In this document: positions 18,233 through 27,430 of the stretch, piece by piece
How the letters are laid out: every line of letters starts with the position of its first letter
Position numbering within the stretch: the first letter of the stretch is position 1
From: GCA-2712985 sp964515905
GTDB lineage: Bacteria; Pseudomonadota; Alphaproteobacteria; UBA7887
DNA length: 64,000 bases
Reading direction: 5' to 3'
Assembly: GCA_964515905.1 (NCBI GenBank)
Contig: CAZEWK010000086.1
Coordinates: 1-64,000 of the forward strand
Notes under the pieces: generated by a model
What the model saw: only the letters and a program-made list of their open reading frames with translations
Told to the model about the DNA's origin: nothing
The model's database searches: none
Translations under genes and position numbers: made by a program

Positions 18233-19000
18233 ATGGAATTTGATGCACTTGTCGAAGGCGCATCCCATATTTCCCGATCAGCTGGCCGACTAATATACGA
18301 TATGTCCCAGTTATCAGAAAAACCAACTCATCACATTAAGAAAGACTTATCTCCAGTAACCGAAGCAGACATCGCAGCGAATGAGCTCATCACAAACCAA
18401 CTAAAGGTTCTAGCACCACACATACCAATTGTCGCTGAAGAAAGCGCAGCAATTGGCCAAATACCCGACGTTACTACAGGAGTGTTTTGGTTAGTTGATC
18501 CACTTGATGGCACGAAGGAATTCATCAGTGGAAGAAATGAATATACTGTCAACATAGCTCTAATCAAAGGAGGGACTCCGGTTATCGGTGTTATTTATTT
18601 GCCCGCATTGACCACAATTTATTGGGGTGGCCAAGGCATCGAGGCAGTAAGACAATTCGACGGCTCGGCCCCCGAACGAATACGTACCCGCGATATGCCG
18701 GAAGAAGGTGCTACAGTTGTAACAAGTCGCTCCCATTTGACTCCGGAAACAGAGAGTTGGTTGTCTACAATAACTACCTCCCATAGAGAATATGCAGGTT
18801 CTTCATTGAAATTTTGTCGGGTCGCCGAGGGGTTAGCGGATTTGTATCCTCGTTTCGGCACAACAATGGAATGGGACATAGCGGCAGGCCATGCGATAGT
18901 GGAAGCCGCAGGGGGAAATGTTAAAACTGTAAACGGTAAGCACCTTCATTACGGAAAACCGAGTTTTAAAAATCCCTACTTCATTGTTCGCGGGAGTTAA
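18233..19000 (+). CDS. cysQ: 3'(2'),5'-bisphosphate nucleotidase CysQ
   Basis: The product is a member of the inositol-monophosphatase superfamily, 255 residues from the ATG (a TTG at 18218 would add five). Metal-binding motifs are visible in order: VTEADIAANE, VAEES, FWLVDPLDGTKEFISG and WDIAAGHAIVEAAGG. CysQ removes the 3'-phosphate from PAP (or PAPS) left by sulfate assimilation or sulfotransferases. Genes of this type often sit in LPS/capsule regions of alphaproteobacteria; no sulfotransferase is seen here. It precedes the methyltransferase-GT2 fusion by 145 bases. Confidence 0.9.
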   Translation: MEFDALVEGASHISRSAGRLIYDMSQLSEKPTHHIKKDLSPVTEADIAANELITNQLKVLAPHIPIVAEESAAIGQIPDVTTGVFWLVDPLDGTKEFISGRNEYTVNIALIKGGTPVIGVIYLPALTTIYWGGQGIEAVRQFDGSAPERIRTRDMPEEGATVVTSRSHLTPETESWLSTITTSHREYAGSSLKFCRVAEGLADLYPRFGTTMEWDIAAGHAIVEAAGGNVKTVNGKHLHYGKPSFKNPYFIVRGS

Positions 19001-19145
19001 CTACCCCAAAGTCGGAAGAAACCATTCTAACAATGGCCAACTTTATTGCTGAAAGAAGTAGTTCCGCTTCAAACATTTCGCCTTTAACTAGCACCGTAAC
19101 CGTGGCAATTTGATACAAATTGGTTTTTTACCCATAGGTCCCTTG

Positions 19146-20609
19146 ATGTCTCAATCTAAAGCACCTCGTAAACACTCAGAAGTCTGGTCCAATCGGAAGA
19201 AAGCCATACGAGATTTAGCAAATATAGTTGCACCGTATAGAGACACCTGGATCAAAAGAAACAGATTTTATTACGAGGATCACTACCGCTTTATAAACTT
19301 CCTTGTACCCGAGAACGCAAGCATTCTTGATTTGGGCTGCGGGACTGGTGATTTACTTGCTGAGCTGCGACCATCCAAAGGCGTAGGAATAGATCTTAGT
19401 AGAAACTCTATTGAAATCGCTCAGCGAGCAAATCCTGACTACGAATTTTATGTGGGGGATATCGAGGATCCATCGGTTTTATCCTCACTTACAGGCCCAT
19501 TCGACGTAATTGTTCTATCAGACACTATTGGCATGCTGGAAGATATTTCGATTACGCTTAAATTGATTCATCCCTTATGTAGCGATGATACACGGATTAT
19601 TGTTTCATATTATTCTCAGATTTGGGCCCCTATTTTAAAAATTGCTGAAATCTTTCGACTAAAGCAGAGACAGGTCCCACTGAACTGGCTTTCCGCAAAC
19701 GATATAGAGCGGCTTATGTTGTTGGCAGACTTTGACACAATAAAACGAGAATGGCGGCAACTCATCCCAAAACGTTGTCTGGGCCTTGGAACATTGGTGA
19801 ATAAGTTACTGGGCTGGGTTCCCGGACTTAGACGCCTGTCTCTGCGCAATTATTTGGTTGCCCGCCCTACCCCGACAAGGCATCCCAAAACTCTGTCCGC
19901 GTCAATTGTGATTCCGTGCCGCAATGAAAGAGGAAATATTGAGGCAGCAGTGCGACGCATCCCCCGTTTCACAGACGAAATAGAACTTCTGTTTGTAGAA
20001 GGACACTCCCATGATAAAACCGCGGAAGAAGTTAAACGAGTAATTAAACTTTACCCCGATCGAAATATCAGACTAGTTCCTCAAACTGGAAAGGGGAAAG
20101 GCAATGCCGTTCGTGAAGGTTTTGCAAAGGCTCGCAATGACGTGTTAATGATTTTAGATGCCGATTTAACTGTCCCACCCGAAACATTACCACAGTTCTT
20201 TGAGGCTTATTTGTCAGGCAAGGGCGAGTTCATTAATGGCAGCCGACTGATTTATCCAATGGATCCAAAAGCCATGCGGTTTCTTAATTTAATTGCGAAT
20301 AGGGCTTTTTCCGTGATTTTTTCATGGCTGTTAAACCAGCCCCTAACTGATACTCTCTGTGGAACGAAAGTATTGGGCAGAGGGCACTATGAGAAAATTG
20401 CTGCCAACCGCGCCCATTTCGGCGAATTTGATCCATTTGGTGACTACGACCTTCTATTCGGAGCATCGAAGTTAAATCTAAAAATAGTTGAAATTCCAAT
20501 CCGATACGGAGCACGAACTTACGGTGAAACTCAAATTTCTCGATTTAGCGATGGATGGCTTTTAATCCGGATGGTGTTTTTTGCTTGGCAAAAAATGAAG
20601 GCTCTTTAA
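19146..20609 (+). CDS. two-domain protein: SAM methyltransferase fused to GT2 glycosyltransferase
   Basis: The ATG at 19146 has AGG eight bases upstream; a TTG at 19110 would add 12 residues. The N-terminal half (about residues 55-165) is a class I methyltransferase with ILDLGCGTGDLLAELRPSKG. The C-terminal half (from about 255) is a GT2 domain related to dolichyl-phosphate mannose synthases, with SASIVIPCRNERGNIEAAVR, the DAD metal motif in MILDADLTVPPETL and the FGDYDLLFGASKL acceptor region. It may make a polyprenyl-phosphate sugar, which would fit the GT39-like enzyme at 5556. The role of the methyltransferase half is unknown. Confidence 0.82.
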   Translation: MSQSKAPRKHSEVWSNRKKAIRDLANIVAPYRDTWIKRNRFYYEDHYRFINFLVPENASILDLGCGTGDLLAELRPSKGVGIDLSRNSIEIAQRANPDYEFYVGDIEDPSVLSSLTGPFDVIVLSDTIGMLEDISITLKLIHPLCSDDTRIIVSYYSQIWAPILKIAEIFRLKQRQVPLNWLSANDIERLMLLADFDTIKREWRQLIPKRCLGLGTLVNKLLGWVPGLRRLSLRNYLVARPTPTRHPKTLSASIVIPCRNERGNIEAAVRRIPRFTDEIELLFVEGHSHDKTAEEVKRVIKLYPDRNIRLVPQTGKGKGNAVREGFAKARNDVLMILDADLTVPPETLPQFFEAYLSGKGEFINGSRLIYPMDPKAMRFLNLIANRAFSVIFSWLLNQPLTDTLCGTKVLGRGHYEKIAANRAHFGEFDPFGDYDLLFGASKLNLKIVEIPIRYGARTYGETQISRFSDGWLLIRMVFFAWQKMKAL

Positions 20610-20744
20610 ATGATAAATACCTATGCAAAAGCGGTTTTTCCAGATGTGCTAAGTTTAAAAGAGAGGTAAAACGCTATTGAACAAACCACCAACCAAGGTA
20701 CCCAATCTTTTTAACGCCTTCTCTCCGACCAATTGACGGGTTAA

Positions 20745-21749
20745 ATGAGTACTATACTCAGCACTAGCGTGTTAATAGGAACTTTTTGTCTTTCCTGGGT
20801 CATCAGCGGAGTGACCTACCGCCTCCTTTCCCGATATCGTATTTTTGCATATCCCGACCGGCGTTCGAGCCACGCTGAACCAATCCCTCAAGGTGGTGGG
20901 ATCGCCGTCGTTACCGCAATAACTTGTGGCTGGTCAATGTTGGGTATTATGGGTATTGCAGACTGGCCGTCATTATCTGTGGTTTTAGCTGCCACCTTGC
21001 TCCTGGCAATAGTATCGTGGTTTGACGATCTTGGCGGAGCTCCTATTTCTATTCGGATGCTGGCACAAATAATAATAGTTGCAACAGTGATGCTTTTAGT
21101 CCCCTTGGGTGTCCTTCCGCAAAATCTTTTACCCCAACTTTTAGAATTCTTGTTGATCGCTGTCCTCTGGATATGGTTCATAAACCTGTACAACTTTATG
21201 GACGGTATCGATGGGATCACTGCTGTCGAAACACTCTGTATTTGTTCTGGGGTTGCCCTGGTATCATTTATCACTGGCCTGGGCTCTGATCTATTTCTAG
21301 CGGCCTGCGTGGTTGCAGCAGCGGTTGCGGGATTTCTGCCATGGAATTGGAACCCAGCCAAAATGTTTTTAGGAGACGTTGGGAGCGTTCCCATTGGTTT
21401 TATAATGGGTTGGTTTTTATTAGAAGTCTCAGGACATGGATTTTGGGTAGCAGCACTTATATTGCCTGGCTATTATGTTAGCGATGCTACATTAACTTTG
21501 TTGAAACGTTTGATTTGTAGAAAATTAATCTGGGAATCTCACCGGGAACACCTATATCAACATGCCGTCGCTGGCTCTTTAACTCACGGCCAAGCCAGTA
21601 CAGCTGTGGGTATCACTGGTCTATGGTTAATTGGCTGCGCCATCCTGAGTGTCACGGGTGGTTCAAACATCATGGTGTCAATTGCTGCAGCAATAATGGG
21701 GATTATTGCTCTATTGTGGTACTTTCATAGTGCTTCACAAACCGCGTGA
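20745..21749 (+). CDS. WecA/MraY-family phosphoglycosyl transferase (WbpL-like initiating enzyme)
   Basis: This 334-residue polytopic membrane protein has about ten helices. The nucleotide-sugar and carrier-lipid motifs of the family are present: QGGGIAVV near 49, the aspartate pair in WFDDLGG (94-95), NLYNFMDGIDGI (148-158) and a C-terminal SHREHLYQ loop. It transfers an N-acetylhexosamine 1-phosphate from UDP to undecaprenyl phosphate, the first step of glycan assembly. The adjacent dehydratase gene, 24 bases on, suggests UDP-QuiNAc, UDP-FucNAc or a similar 6-deoxy amino sugar as donor. Confidence 0.88.
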   Translation: MSTILSTSVLIGTFCLSWVISGVTYRLLSRYRIFAYPDRRSSHAEPIPQGGGIAVVTAITCGWSMLGIMGIADWPSLSVVLAATLLLAIVSWFDDLGGAPISIRMLAQIIIVATVMLLVPLGVLPQNLLPQLLEFLLIAVLWIWFINLYNFMDGIDGITAVETLCICSGVALVSFITGLGSDLFLAACVVAAAVAGFLPWNWNPAKMFLGDVGSVPIGFIMGWFLLEVSGHGFWVAALILPGYYVSDATLTLLKRLICRKLIWESHREHLYQHAVAGSLTHGQASTAVGITGLWLIGCAILSVTGGSNIMVSIAAAIMGIIALLWYFHSASQTA

Positions 21750-21773
21750 GACTCAAACTAAGTTTTAAGATTA

Positions 21774-23693
21774 ATGCATATTAGAAATCTGAAATTTAAT
21801 CGCCCTTACGTCGCTGCAGTGCATGATATTAGTATGGCGGCGGGAGGTTTCGTGCTTTCCTTATATCTACGGCTGGGAGATGACTTTTGGTCTCAAACCA
21901 ACGAATTTCTGGCCCTAGGAACACTATTATTCACCGTTATTTGTGGGGTGGTATTCGCCAGCTTGCGCCTATATCGCGGGGTTTGGCGTTATGCGTCACT
22001 TGACGATTTTCTGGCCATAGCTAAAGCGGTATCTCTAGCCATTTTGATTTTTGCTTTGGCAATGTTTGCCTTGAATAGGCTAGAGCTGATGCCGCGGTCG
22101 GCATTAGCCATAAACTGGTTGTTGCTGATGGGCATGCTCGGTGGTCCGCGAATGCTTTATCGTATAATCAAGGATCGTGGCTTCTTTGGTATCTTCCAAT
22201 ATGGGCTAGAAGGTCGGGTCCCAGTCCTGTTAGTTGGGGCGGGCGGCACAGCAGACGCATTTCTTCGGCAACAACGTAAACCTGGAGAACATTATCGCAT
22301 TGTTGGACTGATAGACGATGATCCAAACAAAGTAGGGCGATCCATACATGGCGTTCCGGTAATTGGATTATACAGCGACATCACAAGTACATTAAATAGC
22401 CTCCACAAAAATTCTATCCGGCCGCAAAAATTTTTAATGGCTGACACTCCGGTGTCAGGCTCAGCCATCGAACGAATTCTTGAAACGGCTGATCAATATG
22501 GCATGACCGTTGCACGTTTACCAAAGCTTACAGACTTTAAAACGGATGGAGCCAACGTTACTGAACCTCGACCAATTGCCATTGAAGACCTGTTAGGTCG
22601 ACCCCAAACTCGTTTGAATCGCGCAGCTATGGCTGAGTTAATTGAAGGCAAAAAGGTACTCATAACTGGGGCTGGCGGCTCTATAGGCAGTGAATTAGCT
22701 CGTCAAGTGGCCGGGCATAATCCGGATCGACTAATAATGTTGGACAACAGCGAGTACAATCTTTATTGCATCGATCACGAGATAATTGATCGAACCCCGA
22801 ATCTAAAGCGGCGCTCTGTCCTCGGAGATATACGAAATCGTCCACATCTGGAGCAAGTTTTTGAGAAAGAAAGGCCTGATCTGGTCTTTCATGCGGCAGC
22901 ACTTAAACACGTCCCATTGGCTGAAGAAAATCCGTGCGAAGCAGCCTTGATCAATATAAGTGGCACTCGTGCGGTAGCAGACGCAAGTGCTGCATACGGA
23001 GCTACCGCTATGGTCCAAATATCGACCGACAAAGCTGTCAATCCCACTAGTGTGATGGGCGCAACAAAACGTCTGGCAGAAAGTTATTGCCAAGCATTGG
23101 ATCGTGAGGCCTCTGACGGAGGAACGCGTTTCATAACAGTCCGTTTTGGCAATGTGCTAGGATCAACAGGCTCCGTTGTACCCCTGTTTCAACGACAGCT
23201 GGCTAACGGCGGCCCACTTACTGTTACCCATCCAGAGGTAAAGCGATACTTCATGACGGTTCGCGAAGCCGTCGAACTTGTTCTCCAAGCAAGCACCCTA
23301 TCAGTCCGACCCCAACAAGAGAACATTTCTCAAGACAGCCAGCTGTACGTTTTAGACATGGGAGAGCCAATTAAAATTCTCAGTCTGGCGCGGCAAATAA
23401 TCAGACTCTCCGGCCTAAGACCGGACACTGATGTGAAAATAAAATACATAGGCTTGCGGCCCGGAGAGAAGCTATCGGAAGAACTGTTTCACAAACGCGA
23501 AACACTAATACCGACCGAATACGAAACTATTCACCTCGCAAAAACCCGCTCTATTGATTTGTCCTTCCTAGAAAAGCGTCTAAATGAATTAAATCACCAC
23601 GCTGAGTCACGTCATATTCTGCCAACGTTAAAACTCATAGAAGAACTAGTACCAGAGTACGAACGGGACGTGACACGAAACAGTAACTCTTGA
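21774..23693 (+). CDS. wbpM: UDP-N-acetylhexosamine 4,6-dehydratase, WbpM/CapD family
   Basis: The protein has 639 residues. It opens with four membrane helices (to about residue 125), followed by a CoA-binding-like Rossmann domain (VLLVGAGGTADAF at 151) and a C-terminal SDR domain with GAGGSIG at 299-305. The usual Tyr-x3-Lys is replaced by Met428-x3-Lys432 (SVMGATKR), as in WbpM and FlaA1-like dehydratases that use a Ser/Met/Lys set. It makes the 4-keto-6-deoxy intermediate for QuiNAc, FucNAc or bacillosamine-type sugars. It is the last gene of the glycan locus; purH follows. Confidence 0.9.
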   Translation: MHIRNLKFNRPYVAAVHDISMAAGGFVLSLYLRLGDDFWSQTNEFLALGTLLFTVICGVVFASLRLYRGVWRYASLDDFLAIAKAVSLAILIFALAMFALNRLELMPRSALAINWLLLMGMLGGPRMLYRIIKDRGFFGIFQYGLEGRVPVLLVGAGGTADAFLRQQRKPGEHYRIVGLIDDDPNKVGRSIHGVPVIGLYSDITSTLNSLHKNSIRPQKFLMADTPVSGSAIERILETADQYGMTVARLPKLTDFKTDGANVTEPRPIAIEDLLGRPQTRLNRAAMAELIEGKKVLITGAGGSIGSELARQVAGHNPDRLIMLDNSEYNLYCIDHEIIDRTPNLKRRSVLGDIRNRPHLEQVFEKERPDLVFHAAALKHVPLAEENPCEAALINISGTRAVADASAAYGATAMVQISTDKAVNPTSVMGATKRLAESYCQALDREASDGGTRFITVRFGNVLGSTGSVVPLFQRQLANGGPLTVTHPEVKRYFMTVREAVELVLQASTLSVRPQQENISQDSQLYVLDMGEPIKILSLARQIIRLSGLRPDTDVKIKYIGLRPGEKLSEELFHKRETLIPTEYETIHLAKTRSIDLSFLEKRLNELNHHAESRHILPTLKLIEELVPEYERDVTRNSNS

Positions 23694-23759
23694 TAAATCA
23701 GTCAGGCCTTCCGTTCTGTGTTCAACTTGACTAAGCAATTTGTAACCGAGGAGAAATAT

Positions 23760-25346
23760 ATGACGAACTCTGACGATGTGCAGATACAGCGTGCACTCTT
23801 ATCGGTATCTGACAAAAGTGGGTTAGTCGACCTAGCTGTTTGCTTAAAACAATATGGGGTGGAAATATTCTCTACAGGGGGAACAGCAAAAACGCTTAGG
23901 GACTCTCATATACCCGTTAACGAAATTGCAGATTATACCAAAGCTCCTGAAATAATGGCGGGTAGGGTTAAGACTCTTCATCCATTAGTGCATGGAGGTA
24001 TTCTAGCCCGACGGGACCATGTCGAAGACCAAAACGCATTAAAAGAGTTCGGAATTAGCACCGTGGATCTCGTGGTAGTGAATTTATATCCTTTTGAGAA
24101 GACCATTGCAGCTGGTAGCGATGAAGACGCGGCTATCGAGAATATCGATATCGGCGGCCCTGCTATGATACGCTCCGCTGCAAAAAATCATAAATGGGTA
24201 ACAATTGTTACTGACCCTTCCGATTATTTAGAGATCTTGGACGAACTAGACAATCTAAAGGGGCGGGTCACCCTTAGCACTAGAAAAAAATTAGCTAGAT
24301 TAGCATTTTCTCGAACTGCTGCTTACGACGCCGCGATCACAACCTGGTTCAACGCAAAACTAAGCGACAATCTACCAGATCAACTAATAATTTCAGCGCA
24401 ACGACGTGAACTGCTGCGTTACGGAGAAAATCCACATCAGGACGCAGCCTTTTATGTAACTACCCGTGATAGAGCTGGGGTCGGAACCGCACGACAGATA
24501 CAGGGTAAATCTTTAAGCTACAACAACCTGAATGATACGGACACCGCATTTGAATTGGTGGCCGAGTTTGAGAGCCCCGCTGTCGCTATTATAAAACACG
24601 CTAATCCATGCGGGGTAGCTCTAGGTTCCACTCCCATCGAAGCATATATACGTGCTCTAAACTGTGACAAAGTCAGTGCATTCGGTGGTATTGTTGCGTT
24701 TAACAGCCCCATAGACGGAGACACCGCAAAAGCAGTAACGGAATTATTTTCCGAGGTAGTTATTGCGCCGGATGCAGATGAAGAGGCAAAGGAGATCTTC
24801 TCGTCGAAAAACAATTTACGACTTTTACTAACCGGTTCAATGCCCAAAATGAGTCAGAAGGAATTTGATTTCCGGTCCATTTCAGGCGGCATATTGGTTC
24901 AGAACCGAGACCTGATTAGGACTAAAGAGGCGGATCTGAAAGTTGTTACAAAAAGAACCCCAACTCCTTCAGAAATGGACGATCTCCTCTTCGCATTTCA
25001 AGTTTCCAAACACGTAAAATCTAATGCTATAGTTTTTGCAAAAAACTATGCCACTATAGGGATTGGTGCTGGTCAAATGAGTCGAGTCGACTCCTCTCGA
25101 ATAGGGGCATGGAAAGCCCGAGAAACTGCTAGGTCATACGACACACCTTTGAACCGTCTCGAAGGGTCTGTTGTAGCCTCCGACGCCTTTTTTCCTTTTC
25201 CCGATGGCTTGTTAGTTGCAATCAAAGCAGGTGCCAAAGCAGTTATCCAACCTGGAGGCTCAATCCGCGATAAAGAGATCATCAAAGCTGCCGATAGCCA
25301 CAATGTCTCCATGGTTTTTACCGGAACTAGACATTTCCGCCATTGA
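23760..25346 (+). CDS. purH: bifunctional AICAR transformylase/IMP cyclohydrolase PurH
   Basis: The ATG at 23760 has a strong ribosome site (GAGGAG six bases upstream), so I use it rather than the GTG at 23718; the product is 528 residues, the normal length. The N-terminal MGS-like IMP cyclohydrolase domain starts ALLSVSDKSGLVDLA and has FSTGGTAKTL. The transformylase domain contains LRYGENPHQDAAFY, KHANPCGVA and KSNAIVFAKN, and it ends with the family-typical FTGTRHFRH. It catalyses the last two steps of IMP synthesis. It carries its own start signals and is not part of the glycan operon. Confidence 0.97.
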   Translation: MTNSDDVQIQRALLSVSDKSGLVDLAVCLKQYGVEIFSTGGTAKTLRDSHIPVNEIADYTKAPEIMAGRVKTLHPLVHGGILARRDHVEDQNALKEFGISTVDLVVVNLYPFEKTIAAGSDEDAAIENIDIGGPAMIRSAAKNHKWVTIVTDPSDYLEILDELDNLKGRVTLSTRKKLARLAFSRTAAYDAAITTWFNAKLSDNLPDQLIISAQRRELLRYGENPHQDAAFYVTTRDRAGVGTARQIQGKSLSYNNLNDTDTAFELVAEFESPAVAIIKHANPCGVALGSTPIEAYIRALNCDKVSAFGGIVAFNSPIDGDTAKAVTELFSEVVIAPDADEEAKEIFSSKNNLRLLLTGSMPKMSQKEFDFRSISGGILVQNRDLIRTKEADLKVVTKRTPTPSEMDDLLFAFQVSKHVKSNAIVFAKNYATIGIGAGQMSRVDSSRIGAWKARETARSYDTPLNRLEGSVVASDAFFPFPDGLLVAIKAGAKAVIQPGGSIRDKEIIKAADSHNVSMVFTGTRHFRH

Positions 25347-25409
25347 AGTTGCAGCACAGGTTCCCTAGCTTGGTGGGACTGCAATGTCACTTCCAAGGAT
25401 CGGTCCAGT

Positions 25410-25967
25410 ATGATTAAATACCAAAAGAAAGATCGGCTGCGTCAAATTATATCCGAAAAGTCTCTGCTAACGGGTGATAATTTCAAACTGGCCTCAGGTG
25501 CCAGTAGCAAACATTACTTTAATATGAAGCCCACCACTTTTGATCCCGAAGGGGCAACTTTAATCGCAGACCTAATATTAGATGCACTAGAAGATTATCC
25601 TGTACAGGCCATAGGTGGGCTTGAGATGGGAGCTATTCCAATAGCCAGTTGTGTAAGCATGAGAAGTTGTGCTCGGTCCGCCCGTTTACCCGGATTCTTT
25701 GTTCGCAAAGAAGCAAAAGATCACGGTACCAAAGCGCGAATTGAGCCACCATTACCTCCGGCAACACGAGTTGCAATCGTCGAAGATGTCACAACCACTG
25801 GAAATTCGGCTATGAAGGCTGCTGAAGTTCTGTGGGCTAGCAGGTGCGAAGTAATAGCAGTCCTAACTCTAGTAGATCGACTAGAAGGTGCTTCTATAAA
25901 ATTTTCCGAACACGATCTACCCTTTATCGCTTTGTTGACCGCCAATGAATTCGACCTACCAAATTAG
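25410..25967 (+). CDS. pyrE: orotate phosphoribosyltransferase
   Basis: The protein has 185 residues. The PRPP-binding signature is VAIVEDVTTTGNSAMKAAEVL, here read as the 13-residue PRT motif VAIVEDVTTTGNS. The substrate loop FKLASGASSKHYFNMK and the GGLEMGAIPIA turn match PyrE. It joins orotate to PRPP to give OMP in pyrimidine synthesis. Its ATG lies 63 bases after purH, so co-transcription is possible. A hairpin that includes its stop codon follows. Confidence 0.93.
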   Translation: MIKYQKKDRLRQIISEKSLLTGDNFKLASGASSKHYFNMKPTTFDPEGATLIADLILDALEDYPVQAIGGLEMGAIPIASCVSMRSCARSARLPGFFVRKEAKDHGTKARIEPPLPPATRVAIVEDVTTTGNSAMKAAEVLWASRCEVIAVLTLVDRLEGASIKFSEHDLPFIALLTANEFDLPN

Positions 25968-25983
25968 ACAAGCTAATTTGTTT
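25960..25983. terminator. possible terminator at the end of pyrE, shared with the tRNA on the other strand
   Basis: CAAATTAG (25960-25967) and CTAATTTG (25973-25980) form a perfect eight-base stem with a five-base loop and three T after it. The stop codon of pyrE lies in the left arm. The stem is A/T-rich and the T tract short, so it is a weak candidate. Its symmetry would allow it to serve the convergent tRNA-Gly transcript too. Confidence 0.4.
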
Positions 25984-25998
25984 CCCGATGTGTATGGC

Positions 25999-26073
25999 TG
26001 GAGCGGGCGATGAGATTCGAACTCACGACTTCAACCTTGGCAAGGTTGCGCTCTACCCCTGAGCTACGCCCGC
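25999..26073 (-). tRNA. tRNA-Gly, anticodon GCC
   Basis: On the minus strand the seven-base acceptor stem GCGGGCG pairs with CGCCCGC. The D-arm region is TAGCTCAGGGGTAGAGC, the anticodon arm CAACCTTGCCAAGGTTG places GCC in the loop, and the T-arm has the invariant GTTCGAATC. The discriminator is T and the CCA end is encoded (25999-26001). All four arms are complete, so it should be functional. It stands alone between pyrE and cnoX. Confidence 0.97.
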
Positions 26074-26101
26074 CCATTACCATTGGCCCTGCCTTATTCA
26101 G

Positions 26102-26129
26102 ATAATAAGTCAGCTTCACAGCTTTGCAA
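26102..26129 (-). promoter_or_regulatory. candidate sigma-70 promoter of tRNA-Gly
   Basis: On the minus strand TTGCAA (26124-26129) and TATTAT (26102-26107) are separated by 16 bases, and the -10 box ends 28 bases before the mature tRNA 5' end. The match is partial but position and spacing are right for a short leader. Confidence 0.4.
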
Positions 26130-26513
26130 GCATACAACGGACACATCCCTCAAAAAGGCCGTCTTTTAAAAGTTTTAACCAATACTAACGCAAGTTGCCA
26201 AGGCCGTTAGGCGTCAACAGCTTAAGTCTAAACTGTGTTATTTTTAGTGGCCGGCTTATACCTAACGAAAGCGTCTTTTATGATGAATTAACAAGGCCGC
26301 TAATTTGGTTTCAACCAGGATGCCTAAACTAGGCCATTTGGTATAAAATGAATTCTAAGCAAGGATTCAGACGAAATAGACCACAATTGTGTTGATTTGT
26401 TGCAGCATTTTTCTATGGCGCGTATACCTCATAAGCAAATATACTGCCGCTGTGCCTACTACATGAGTAATGCTGACAGTATCCTAGATCTTTGAGTTTG
26501 GAGAAGAAATCAA
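26130..26513. other. intergenic region upstream of cnoX with a candidate promoter
   Basis: No reading frame or RNA gene is evident. A possible plus-strand promoter is TTGCAG (26400-26405), 17 bases, TATACC (26423-26428), about 85 bases before the cnoX ATG. A GGAGAAG ribosome site precedes that ATG. The remaining 270 bases hold no repeat or hairpin I would defend. Confidence 0.35.
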
Positions 26514-27425
26514 ATGGAAACCATCATAGGTGGTGAATTAGGCGATTCCCCCACCCCAATCGATACTGATACTGAGCATTTTGTCGCAGATGTACTGGAA
26601 GCATCGAAGGAAACCGCCGTTGTGGTCGACTTTTGGGCCCCTTGGTGCGGTCCATGCAAACAACTTGGCCCCCAGATCGAGCGAGCAGTTGCTGCTCGGT
26701 CTGATAAGGTTAAACTCGTTAAAATCAACGTGGATGAAAACCAGGAAATAGCGGCGCAATTCCAGATTCAATCAATCCCAGCAGTATATGCTTTCAAAGA
26801 CGGACGTCCTGTAGATGGCTTTGTTGGAGCGCTACCTGAGAGCCAAATTAAGGCCTTCGTAGATAGAATAGCTGGAGAAGATGGACCTTCTCCAATTGAC
26901 GCTGCATTAGCGCAAGGAGCTGCACTTATGGAAGCTGGAGATTACACACAAGCCTCCTCGATCTTCCAGCAAATAATGGACCACGAACCAACAAATGCTT
27001 CAGCGATAGGGGGGCTCATCCGTTGCAATGTCATGGCGGGCGATTTAGTAGGGGCCCGCGCTCGGCTTGAGTCGACCGACCTCTCGATACTTGATCATGC
27101 TGACATCTCTGGCGCCAAGGCAGCGCTTGAACTGGCTGAAGAAACTAGCACTTCCAACGATGGGGCTGACCTGGCCACATTACGAAAAGATGTGGATGAT
27201 AATCCTGATAACCACAGTGGTCGGTATGATTTAGCATGTAAATTATGGGCAAACGACGATCGCGCCCAAGCTATTGAACAACTGCTCAACATTGTTCGGC
27301 GGGACCCCAAGTGGAATGGCGAAGCAGCTCGAAAACAATTGCTTAAGTATTTCGACGCGATGGGACCCGCGGATGAACTAACTGTCGAAGCGAGAGGACA
27401 ATTATCCTCACTGCTTTTTTCCTAA
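26514..27425 (+). CDS. cnoX: thioredoxin-TPR protein CnoX (YbbN family)
   Basis: The protein has 303 residues. An N-terminal thioredoxin domain keeps the redox motif WCGPC (44-48), unlike the Escherichia coli protein where the cysteine pair is altered. A C-terminal TPR-like part follows (AAALMEAGDYTQASSIFQQI onward, and DDRAQAIEQLLNIVRR). CnoX proteins protect substrates from over-oxidation and pass them to GroEL; the Caulobacter type also has thioredoxin activity. The next gene starts five bases after its stop, beginning a four-gene group (cnoX, LON-domain, Trm112-like, DUF971). Confidence 0.9.
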   Translation: METIIGGELGDSPTPIDTDTEHFVADVLEASKETAVVVDFWAPWCGPCKQLGPQIERAVAARSDKVKLVKINVDENQEIAAQFQIQSIPAVYAFKDGRPVDGFVGALPESQIKAFVDRIAGEDGPSPIDAALAQGAALMEAGDYTQASSIFQQIMDHEPTNASAIGGLIRCNVMAGDLVGARARLESTDLSILDHADISGAKAALELAEETSTSNDGADLATLRKDVDDNPDNHSGRYDLACKLWANDDRAQAIEQLLNIVRRDPKWNGEAARKQLLKYFDAMGPADELTVEARGQLSSLLFS

Positions 27426-27430
27426 ACAAA

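Noticed and set aside
20888..21394. 168-codon minus-strand open frame
   Set aside because: It lies wholly inside the WecA/WbpL-like gene on the other strand, and its translation is repetitive in Ala, Thr, Ile and Pro without family features.
25999..26073. tRNA-Gly as a phage or island attachment site
   Set aside because: No integrase gene, no direct repeat of the tRNA end and no foreign-looking genes beside it.
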